A DNA stretch of 19,899 nucleotides, taken from RUG12395 sp034178705 (GTDB taxonomy: Bacteria > Bacillota > Clostridia > Oscillospirales > CAG-272). The translations under genes were made by a program, and so were the position numbers. The notes below the pieces were generated by a model. It ran no database searches. It saw only the letters and a program-made list of their open reading frames with translations, and had not been told where the DNA came from. Location of the stretch: assembly GCA_034178705.1 (NCBI GenBank), contig JAXFQY010000112.1, positions 1 to 19,899 on the forward strand, given 5' to 3'. Numbering within the stretch: the stretch's first letter is position 1; every line of letters begins with the position of its first letter. Shown in pieces: positions 1 to 5,363 of the stretch.

Positions 1-624
1 CATACTTATTTCAATGACTTGCCGGGTGTATTCCGCGCGATTTGCCGGGATCGGGGCAGAGATGTGGAGACCGATTCTGTCACCAAGGGGGGATATACTT
101 TTGCTCATTTCCTTTCGGAAAAGAATGAGACCGGCAGACAGGTGCGCGCACGCCTTGCAGGACCGCGTTACGATTATGTTGTTTTGCAGGAGCAGACGGT
201 GTATCCGATTACAGCTCCGCATACCTTCCGTCGCGGTGCTGCGCGGCTTTGCGAGTTGGTGCGTGAAAACGGTGCCGTTCCGGTTCTTTATGAGACTTTG
301 GCGCGCCGGGACGGAAACGAAATCCTTCTGAAAAACGGCTGGACGCATGAGTCCATGCAGGAGCAGCTCCGCGAGGCCTACCGTCTTGCGGCGGAAGAAA
401 ACGGGGCGCTGCTGGTCCTTGCCGGAGATGCGGCATCCCGTGCATATCGGGGAGACGCAGGGGACACCGTATACTGTGAGGACGGAGGGCATCCGTCGGC
501 TGTTGCAACGGCAATCTTTGCCGAGGCCTTTTACAAGGTGCTTTTCGGAACGGAAACGTCTCCGGAAAAGGCGCTCGGACAGGCAGATCCTTCTCCGGAA
601 CAGAAAAAGGAGCTTGAAAAATGA
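1..624 (+). CDS. SGNH/GDSL-type hydrolase (DUF4886-like), 5' truncated
   Basis: The reading frame is open from the first base and ends at a TGA at 622-624, so the gene starts before the window; the TTG at 19-21 is an internal Leu. The first visible residues read HTYFNDLPGVF, which fits the stretch just after the catalytic GNS of DUF4886-like SGNH hydrolases, so the Ser nucleophile lies just outside. Visible family marks are YDYVVLQEQ near the middle and EDGGHPS near the end, the latter supplying the Asp and His of the triad (D-x-x-H). The family comprises esterases or carbohydrate deacetylases; the substrate here cannot be told. The TGA overlaps the ATG of the lipoprotein gene by 4 bp (ATGA), implying translational coupling and perhaps a shared cell-envelope role. 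No signal peptide can be judged because the N-terminus is missing. Confidence 0.8.
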   Translation, partial: HTYFNDLPGVFRAICRDRGRDVETDSVTKGGYTFAHFLSEKNETGRQVRARLAGPRYDYVVLQEQTVYPITAPHTFRRGAARLCELVRENGAVPVLYETLARRDGNEILLKNGWTHESMQEQLREAYRLAAEENGALLVLAGDAASRAYRGDAGDTVYCEDGGHPSAVATAIFAEAFYKVLFGTETSPEKALGQADPSPEQKKELEK

Positions 625-1196
625 AAAGAACAAAACGGATAAAAAATTTAGCCTTTCTTCTTGTCACGGCACTTCTTCTCGCGCTTGCTGCGTGCGGAAC
701 GGAGAAAGAGGTCAACGAACCTCCGACTCAGAGCACGCCGACAGAGCTTTTTGAGGCAATCTGGGACGCAATTCCTTCCGATAAAAAAATCCCCGCTTTT
801 GGAGGGGATTATGAGCACAGCGTTTCTGATAAGCCGGCCGCCTTTCTCGGAAGTGCGGAAACCTTTGACAGTCTTCTCGGCATTCCTGCGGAACTGTTCG
901 GAAAAATCGACGGCGCTGCTTCGCTTATGCATATGATGAATGTAAACTCCTTCACCGGAGCCGTTCTCCATTTTTCCACAGCCGGCGATGCCGTTGCTTC
1001 TGCTGAGACGATCAAAAACCACATTCTTGAGCGGCGCTGGATGTGCGGCTTCCCCGATAAAGTAATTGTAATCGATCTCGGCGGGGGAAATCTGCTTACG
1101 GCGTTCGGTATCAACGAAGCGGTTGATCCCGTGCGGGACGCAGCGCTTTCCGCAATTGAGGGGGCACAGCTTCTTTGCGAGGCAGAGATTGAATAA
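621..1196 (+). CDS. Small lipoprotein, DUF4358-like
   Basis: A 191-residue protein with a clear lipoprotein signal: a Lys/Arg-rich start (MKRTKRIK), a hydrophobic stretch at residues 9-24 and a lipobox ending in LAAC with the lipidated Cys at 25. It should be anchored to the outer face of the cytoplasmic membrane. The mature part holds ELFEAIWDAI near residue 42, then a mixed alpha/beta region ending with VIVIDLGGGNLLTAFG. This layout (short N-terminal helix, ApbA-like middle, hydrophobic strand near the end) resembles the DUF4358 lipoproteins of Clostridia, whose function is not known. That match is from memory and is tentative. The start is fixed by the ATGA overlap with the upstream hydrolase gene. 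Transcription probably ends at the hairpin at 1228-1277. Confidence 0.7.
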   Translation: MKRTKRIKNLAFLLVTALLLALAACGTEKEVNEPPTQSTPTELFEAIWDAIPSDKKIPAFGGDYEHSVSDKPAAFLGSAETFDSLLGIPAELFGKIDGAASLMHMMNVNSFTGAVLHFSTAGDAVASAETIKNHILERRWMCGFPDKVIVIDLGGGNLLTAFGINEAVDPVRDAALSAIEGAQLLCEAEIE

Positions 1197-1227
1197 GTAA
1201 GTCCGGTCAAGAATTGGATTGTTTGAA

Positions 1228-1277
1228 ATAAATAAGGAAACCCGGCGGTCGACTGACCGCCGGGTTTCCTTATTTAT
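1228..1277. terminator. Bidirectional intrinsic terminator between lipoprotein gene and guaB
   Basis: A perfect 23-bp stem (1228-1250 with 1255-1277) closes a 4-base loop. The core is GC-rich (CCCGGCGGTC) and the base is A/T-rich, so each strand ends in a T-rich arm. It sits between two convergent genes, 31 bp after the lipoprotein stop and 24 bp after the guaB stop, and can serve both. Confidence 0.9.
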
Positions 1278-1301
1278 GTTCGGGAAAGAACTGCATGGGT
1301 A

Positions 1302-2807
1302 TTATTTAATCGTTGTGGTTTTTTCCTTCGGGATAACATCATGGGCACCGCCCTCAACGATGCTGGTTGCAGAAACCAGGGTAAGCACGGCTTTTTCCTG
1401 AAGCTCCGGGATGGAAAGCGCGCCGCAGTTGCACATGGTGGATTTGACCTTGCTGAGCGACAACGCGACATTGTCCTTCAGACTTCCGGCATAGGGAACA
1501 TAGGAGTCAACGCCTTCTTCAAAGGAAAGTTTTTTGTCACCTCCGAGATCGTAGCGCTGCCAGTTGCGGGCGCGTGCAGAACCTTCCCCCCAGTATTCCT
1601 TGAAATAGTTTCCGCCGATGCTGACCTTGTTTGACGGGCTTTCGTCAAAGCGGGCAAAGTATCTGCCGAGCATGACAAAATCTGCGCCCATGGCAAGAGC
1701 AAGGGTGATGTGATGGTCGTAAACAATGCCTCCGTCGGAACAAACGGGGATGTAGACGCCGGTTTCCGCAAAGTATTCATCACGTGCACGGCAGACATCG
1801 ATGAGAGCGGTTGCCTGTCCTCTTCCGATTCCTTTCGTTTCCCGGGTAATGCAGATCGATCCGCCGCCAATTCCGACTTTGATAAAGTCAGCTCCGCATT
1901 CGGCGAGAAAACGGAATCCTGCTGCGTCGACCACGTTACCGGCGCCGACACGGACAGTCTCCCCGTAGTTCTTCCGGATCCAGTCGATTGTCAGCTTCTG
2001 CCACTCGGAAAATCCCTCGGATGAGTCGATGCAAAGAACATCAGCTCCGGCAGCGACAAGCGCGGGAACCCGTTCGGCGTAGTCGCGTGTGTTGATGCCT
2101 GCTCCGACAACATAGCGTTTCTCCGCATCCAGAAGCTCATTCGGGTTGGCTTTATGGGTATCGTAATCCTTTCGGAAGACAAAATAACGAAGCCGGCCTT
2201 CGTTATCGATAATCGGCAGGGAATTGAGCTTATGATCCCAGATGATGTCATTTGCTTCTTTAAGGCTTGTCCCGTCCTTTGCCCAGATCAGACGGTCAAA
2301 CGGAGTCATAAAGTCGCGTACAGGCGTGTCGGGAGACATGCGGCTGACGCGGTAATCACGCCCCGTAACAATACCGATCAGTTTCCCGTTCTGGGTGCCG
2401 TCTTCTGTTACTGCGACGGTGGAGTGCCCGGTTTCTGACTTCAGTCGGATAATATCCGCGAGGGTTGCATCCGGACTGATGTTGGAGTCACTGCGGACAA
2501 AACCGGCTTTGTAGCTTTTTGCTCTCGCAACCATGGCGGCTTCATCCTCGACCGACTGGGAGCCGTAAATAAAAGAAACGCCCCCCTCGGTCGCGAGGGC
2601 AACGGCGAGTCTTTCCCCGGATACTGCTTGCATGATTGCAGATACCATAGGAATATTCATTTCGATGGCAGACTTTTCTCCTTTGCGGAACTTGACAAGC
2701 GGTGTTTTAAGGCTGACATTCGCAGGAACACATTCGGAAGAAGAGTAGCCCGGAATCAGAAGGTATTCGTTAAAGGTATGCGAGGGGTCGTTGATGAATT
2801 TTGCCAT
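1302..2807 (-). CDS. guaB: IMP dehydrogenase, Tritrichomonas-type
   Basis: A 501-residue cytoplasmic enzyme that oxidises IMP to XMP with NAD+, the committed step of GMP synthesis. The catalytic loop reads GIGGGSICITRETKG with the nucleophile Cys319; the flap carries NWQRYD with Arg418-Tyr419, the residues that activate water. A CBS-pair insert spans roughly residues 105-220 (VTEDG, GIVTGRDYR, MTPF, NSLPIIDNEG). The loop differs from the usual bacterial GPGSICTTR, and Cys319, Arg418 and Tyr419 fall at the same numbers as in the Tritrichomonas foetus enzyme, with long stretches similar from memory (for example HTFNEYLLIPG and DVLCIDSSEGFSEWQ). The start is fixed by AAGGAG 7 bases upstream. It is monocistronic, with promoter at 2879-2907 and the hairpin at 1228-1277 as terminator. 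Confidence 0.96.
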   Translation of the reverse strand: MAKFINDPSHTFNEYLLIPGYSSSECVPANVSLKTPLVKFRKGEKSAIEMNIPMVSAIMQAVSGERLAVALATEGGVSFIYGSQSVEDEAAMVARAKSYKAGFVRSDSNISPDATLADIIRLKSETGHSTVAVTEDGTQNGKLIGIVTGRDYRVSRMSPDTPVRDFMTPFDRLIWAKDGTSLKEANDIIWDHKLNSLPIIDNEGRLRYFVFRKDYDTHKANPNELLDAEKRYVVGAGINTRDYAERVPALVAAGADVLCIDSSEGFSEWQKLTIDWIRKNYGETVRVGAGNVVDAAGFRFLAECGADFIKVGIGGGSICITRETKGIGRGQATALIDVCRARDEYFAETGVYIPVCSDGGIVYDHHITLALAMGADFVMLGRYFARFDESPSNKVSIGGNYFKEYWGEGSARARNWQRYDLGGDKKLSFEEGVDSYVPYAGSLKDNVALSLSKVKSTMCNCGALSIPELQEKAVLTLVSATSIVEGGAHDVIPKEKTTTIK

Positions 2808-2813
2808 AGAAAA

Positions 2814-2819
2814 CTCCTT
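2814..2819 (-). promoter_or_regulatory. guaB ribosome binding site
   Basis: AAGGAG on the minus strand lies 6 bases before the ATG at 2807, which settles the guaB start. Confidence 0.85.
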
Positions 2820-2878
2820 ACAAAAAGAAAATTTTGCGGAACCGATAGGGAACGCTCAGCATCCTTGTAATGTGGTCT

Positions 2879-2907
2879 ATTATACTGTTTTTTTTCTGCA
2901 ATATCAA
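2879..2907 (-). promoter_or_regulatory. guaB promoter
   Basis: On the minus strand TTGATA (2907-2902) and TATAAT (2884-2879) are separated by exactly 17 bases, a near-consensus housekeeping sigma factor promoter. Transcription would start around 2872, giving a leader of about 65 nt before the guaB ATG. I see no purine-box or riboswitch fold in that leader. Confidence 0.85.
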
Positions 2908-2957
2908 GATGGAAAACGCCATATTTTGAAAGTTTGAAGGTTTTTAATAAAAATCGG

Positions 2958-2989
2958 TTGACAAATCAGCCTTGGAATGGTAATATAAT
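2958..2989 (+). promoter_or_regulatory. Promoter of the tRNA-Ala gene
   Basis: TTGACA (2958-2963) matches the -35 consensus exactly. The -10 is either TAATAT at 2981-2986 with a 17-base spacer or TATAAT at 2984-2989 with a 20-base spacer. The transcript would begin just upstream of the mature tRNA 5' end at 3002. It is divergent from the guaB promoter. Confidence 0.8.
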
Positions 2990-3001
2990 AGCGACGCTCG
3001 T

Positions 3002-3077
3002 GGGGGCGTAGCTCAGTTGGGAGAGCGTACGGTTCGCATCCGTAAGGTCAAGAGTTCGAATCTCTCCGTCTCCACCA
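3002..3077 (+). tRNA. tRNA-Ala, anticodon CGC
   Basis: A 76-base cloverleaf with encoded CCA (3075-3077). The acceptor arm pairs 3002-3008 with 3067-3073 and contains the G3-U70 pair that is the alanine identity mark. The D stem is GCTC/GAGC, the anticodon stem TACGG/CCGTA with loop TTCGCAT and anticodon CGC at 3035-3037, reading GCG. The T loop is TTCGAAT. The T stem has an A-C mismatch at its outer pair (3050/3066), and a second G-U occurs in the acceptor arm. Prophage genes begin right after its 3' end, so the 3' half is the likely attachment core. Confidence 0.93.
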
Positions 3078-3084
3078 TTCTAAA

Positions 3085-3107
3085 AAACCGTTGATTTGCA
3101 ACGGTTT
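3085..3107 (-). terminator. Intrinsic terminator facing the tRNA gene
   Basis: A 9-bp stem (AAACCGTTG with CAACGGTTT) closes a 5-base loop. On the minus strand it is followed by a run of six T, whereas on the plus strand GCGGG follows. It therefore looks like a stop for minus-strand transcription coming from the prophage. It could also be part of the attachment region. Confidence 0.6.
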
Positions 3108-3126
3108 GCGGGCTCTCAAAAATCGA

Positions 3127-3149
3127 TTAGGTACAAATTAGGCACAAAA
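3127..3149. repeat. Tandem 11-bp direct repeat next to the tRNA
   Basis: TTAGGTACAAA (3127-3137) is followed without a gap by TTAGGCACAAA (3138-3148), one mismatch in 11. An exact inverted copy of the first, TTTGTACCTAA, lies at 3195-3205. The arrangement is like arm-type integrase binding sites, but that role is inferred from position alone. Confidence 0.65.
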
Positions 3150-3165
3150 AGTTGAACGCGCAACC

Positions 3166-3197
3166 AAAAAAAGCAGGGATTTTCCCCTGCTTTTTTT
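3166..3197. terminator. Terminator at the end of the prophage late operon
   Basis: A 13-bp stem pairs AAAAAAAGCAGGG (3166-3178) with CCCTGCTTTTTTT (3185-3197) around a 6-base loop. The A/T ends make it work in both directions. It lies 33 bp after the holin stop and is the natural end of the late transcript. Confidence 0.88.
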
Positions 3198-3229
3198 GTA
3201 CCTAAACCGGAGCTGCGAGGCAAGGTAAA

Positions 3230-3562
3230 TTATTCCTCCGTCTCGGTCGTTTTGGTCGTAATGAGTTCGGAATCTGCCGCCTCGAGGAAATCCCGCGCGA
3301 CAATATCAAGTTCCTTGACACATCCTTCTATCATGGCATCTATAACGGGTGTCACCTTTACGCCGGCACGCTGAATAATCTCAATAACATAATCCTTCTT
3401 GTTGATCTCCATGTTTTCCGACAGTTTTTCCGCCGCTTCTACGGCTTTTCGGATAATTCCGAGCACGCGCTTCTGTTTGAGCCACGGTACAAGGTAAGCC
3501 GTGATCAGAAGCGAAATCAATGCAAAAATGAATTTAACCGCATAACTGATTACATTTTCCAT
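3230..3562 (-). CDS. Phage holin, LLH family
   Basis: A 110-residue protein with one membrane segment at about residues 5-26 (VISYAVKFIFALISLLITAYL), then a basic patch (KQKR) and an amphipathic helical domain with YVIEIIQRAGVKVTP and IEGCVKELD. This is the pattern of LLH-type holins (Phage_holin_6_1), which are found in Firmicutes phages beside the endolysin. It would sit in the cytoplasmic membrane and time release or activation of the endolysin. A Shine-Dalgarno AAAGGA lies 8 bases before the ATG. It is the last gene of the late operon, 12 bp after the small membrane protein gene. It has a short acidic, Thr-rich tail (TTKTTETEE). Confidence 0.82.
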   Translation of the reverse strand: MENVISYAVKFIFALISLLITAYLVPWLKQKRVLGIIRKAVEAAEKLSENMEINKKDYVIEIIQRAGVKVTPVIDAMIEGCVKELDIVARDFLEAADSELITTKTTETEE

Positions 3563-3574
3563 TTCTTTTTCCTT

Positions 3575-3847
3575 TCAGATTTGCGGCGTGGTTGCCGCTG
3601 TAATTTTGATTTTATTTTCTTCTTTTGCCTTGTTGAAATAGAATCCGAGAGCGGTTCCATATGCTCCCCACACGGCGGTTGTCATTGCCGTGAGGTAGGG
3701 AAGACTACCGGTAAAACCGTTATTCACAGCAAGCTCTGTAAGTCTGACTGTGCGCCAGGTTGTGAACAGCACCATGCAGGAGAGCAGGAGAACAATGATT
3801 TTAGAAAACTCAAGCTTCTGTTTTTTTTGCTTTTTCTTACGCGCCAT
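3575..3847 (-). CDS. Small two-segment membrane protein of the lysis block
   Basis: A 90-residue protein that begins with a strongly basic stretch (MARKKKQKKQK), followed by two hydrophobic segments at about residues 15-32 (IIVLLLSCMVLFTTW) and 48-70 (LPYLTAMTTAVWGAYGTALGFYF), and a charged tail. Its start overlaps the end of the endolysin gene by 11 bases, so the two are probably translationally coupled. Size, topology and position fit a second holin or an antiholin; I do not recognise a named family. Without functional data it is a holin candidate only. Confidence 0.72.
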   Translation of the reverse strand: MARKKKQKKQKLEFSKIIVLLLSCMVLFTTWRTVRLTELAVNNGFTGSLPYLTAMTTAVWGAYGTALGFYFNKAKEENKIKITAATTPQI

Positions 3848-4514
3848 GAATCATGTTGAAGAAGCGATACAGCACGGTTGCAAGCTCTTCCCGCGTGATC
3901 GGGGATTTCCACCGATAATTTCCGTCTCCGTCGGAAACGAATAGCCCGGTAGACTTGGCCCAATCAACATACGGATCAGACCATTCCGCGTGTTCATCTC
4001 CGGTCGGCTCGTTGCGCAGCTTGTCGAACATCGCGCCGAATTCCTCTTGCGTCATTTCTTCTTCCTCCTTCCTGTCTATTTGGTAGATTCCTTCTTTGTT
4101 CGGTATGCCGAGATAATTCGCCGCATTAATTCGGGTCGCGGCATCCCCTTCGCGCACCTCAAAATGTAAATGTGCTCCGAAACTGTATCCGGTATTGCCC
4201 ATTGTGCCGATTACCTGTCCGGCGTCGACGCGATCAAAGCGTTGAACCTTTCGTTCAGACAGATGAAAGTACATGTAAATTTTCCCGTCATCTCCTGCAA
4301 TGATGATGTGTTGCCCCCACATCCAATTGGCATTGGAATGATCGGTAATATAATCCGATGCGGCAACAGTGCCGGAAATAACGGACACAACACTCCATGA
4401 ATCCAATCCCACAAGATCAACGCCTCCGTGGAAGCCGCTTGTTCCGGGAACATCTGTTCGAGGACCGTATGGGGATGTCAGACGCACACGGGAGCCGAGA
4501 AAAGGTATTTTCAT
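3837..4514 (-). CDS. Endolysin: M23 peptidase with C-terminal SLH module
   Basis: A 225-residue protein with two parts. Residues 1-135 form a LytM/M23 zinc endopeptidase: HGGVD (His29, Asp33), YFHLS (His84) and HLHFE (His115, His117) are the metal and catalytic residues, and SPYGPR is the usual entry motif. It should cut peptide cross-bridges in peptidoglycan. Residues 153-222 form an SLH-type wall-binding module (TQEEFGAMFDKLRNE, then DPYVDWAKSTGLFVSDGDG and PITREELATVLYRF). There is no signal peptide, so export depends on a holin. The ribosome site GAGGAG precedes the ATG, and the gene starts 9 bp after the XhlA-like gene. An M23 rather than an amidase or lysozyme is less usual for a phage lysin. 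Confidence 0.9.
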   Translation of the reverse strand: MKIPFLGSRVRLTSPYGPRTDVPGTSGFHGGVDLVGLDSWSVVSVISGTVAASDYITDHSNANWMWGQHIIIAGDDGKIYMYFHLSERKVQRFDRVDAGQVIGTMGNTGYSFGAHLHFEVREGDAATRINAANYLGIPNKEGIYQIDRKEEEEMTQEEFGAMFDKLRNEPTGDEHAEWSDPYVDWAKSTGLFVSDGDGNYRWKSPITREELATVLYRFFNMIHGA

Positions 4515-4523
4515 TTTTTCTCC

Positions 4524-4862
4524 TCACTGTATGATCAGCGCAAGGATCGCTCCGGCTATTGCTCCCACGACAATGCTGATAATTTGCTTCACAACATCGT
4601 CCCGGATTCTTTTGGCCGCTTTTGCCGGCGCCAGTTCCAGGTCGGTTACCTTGAGATCGATGGCATCAACCTTGTTTCCCATCTTCTTGGATTCATCGCT
4701 TTGTATCTTTTGCTGGGTTGCGAGAACCTCAACGGCAGATGCCATTCTGTTCAGGGCAGCATTCAACTCCTTGCGGTCTTTTTCGAGATCGTCAATCCTA
4801 TGCGTGTTGGATTTGCAACGCTCTTCAACCTTGACAACGCGCTCGTGAATGTCATTTTCCAT
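4524..4862 (-). CDS. XhlA-like coiled-coil membrane protein
   Basis: A 112-residue protein: residues 1-85 form an amphipathic, charged coiled coil (ERVVKVEERCKSNTHRIDDLEKDRKELN), followed by a basic hinge and one C-terminal membrane segment (QIISIVVGAIAGAILALIIQ, 92-112). This is the layout of the haemolysin XhlA family, which acts with a holin and an endolysin in Bacillus PBSX-type phages. It would sit in the membrane with the coiled coil in the cytoplasm. The ATG follows the previous stop codon with no gap, and GGAGG of the ribosome site lies inside the upstream gene, so translation is coupled. Confidence 0.82.
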   Translation of the reverse strand: MENDIHERVVKVEERCKSNTHRIDDLEKDRKELNAALNRMASAVEVLATQQKIQSDESKKMGNKVDAIDLKVTDLELAPAKAAKRIRDDVVKQIISIVVGAIAGAILALIIQ

Positions 4863-5363
4863 TTATGTATCCTCCGGTTTCTGCGGAAAGACAACATCAT
4901 ACGGGAATCCTTCGCTCTTCGTGATATCTCTAAGAGCTTGACGATATACCGCCATATTGCCGTTTGTTGCCTGCTTCAGCGAGCTGATAAGACTCCGAAA
5001 AGCGGTTAGCATTGTTGATGCCGTGATCGTATCCGGAAGTGAAATTCCGATACGATCGATTGTCATGTATTGGTCCGATTCTTTCAACAGTTTGTCCCGT
5101 TTTTCTCTGACATCAGCAGCTGTTTTTTCGAAGTCAATCGTTTTGGCCCATTGCAACCATCCCTGGAAATCGGATTCGATTTTGCTTTCAATGTCAGAAC
5201 TTAACGGAAGAACGAGAATATATTCATCCGCTTGGTATTTCGTTCCGTCATCCAACGAAAGCTCGGATATATTATCTCGAAGTTTGATTGTGACCGACGC
5301 AGGATCCTCTGGGATCACAACATATTTACTTGGGACAGAATCGAATAGCGTTTTCTTTCTCAT
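4863..5363 (-). CDS. Tail-fibre assembly / XkdW-like protein
   Basis: A 166-residue soluble protein. The C-terminal part reads AVYRQALRDITKSEGFPYDVVFPQKPED, the hallmark of small proteins that follow tail-fibre genes in Firmicutes and enterobacterial phages (YRQxLRDI..P..V.WP.kP) and act as fibre assembly chaperones or small tail components. The middle holds a charged helical region (ADVREKRDKLLKESDQY) and DRIGISLPDTITAS. Its ATG overlaps the TGA of the Hint-domain tail gene by 4 bases, so the two products are made together and probably interact. Family membership rests on the terminal motif; whether it is a chaperone or a virion part is not decidable here. Confidence 0.75.
   Translation of the reverse strand: MRKKTLFDSVPSKYVVIPEDPASVTIKLRDNISELSLDDGTKYQADEYILVLPLSSDIESKIESDFQGWLQWAKTIDFEKTAADVREKRDKLLKESDQYMTIDRIGISLPDTITASTMLTAFRSLISSLKQATNGNMAVYRQALRDITKSEGFPYDVVFPQKPEDT

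Larger units (their letters stand above)
3055..3150. other. Candidate prophage attachment-site end
   Basis: The tRNA 3' end (T loop to CCA) is followed at once by a hairpin and by tandem copies of an 11-bp motif, after which only phage lysis genes occur. This is the usual geometry of a tyrosine-integrase element at a tRNA 3' end. The core length cannot be set without the other end of the element or an empty site. Confidence 0.6.

Noticed and set aside
14..331. A 105-codon ATG frame at the window start
   Set aside because: It is out of frame with the SGNH hydrolase, whose motifs (NDLP, LQEQ, DGGHPS) show the true frame.
3127..3205. CRISPR-like array
   Set aside because: Only two adjacent copies and one inverted copy of 11 bp; no spacers or cas genes.
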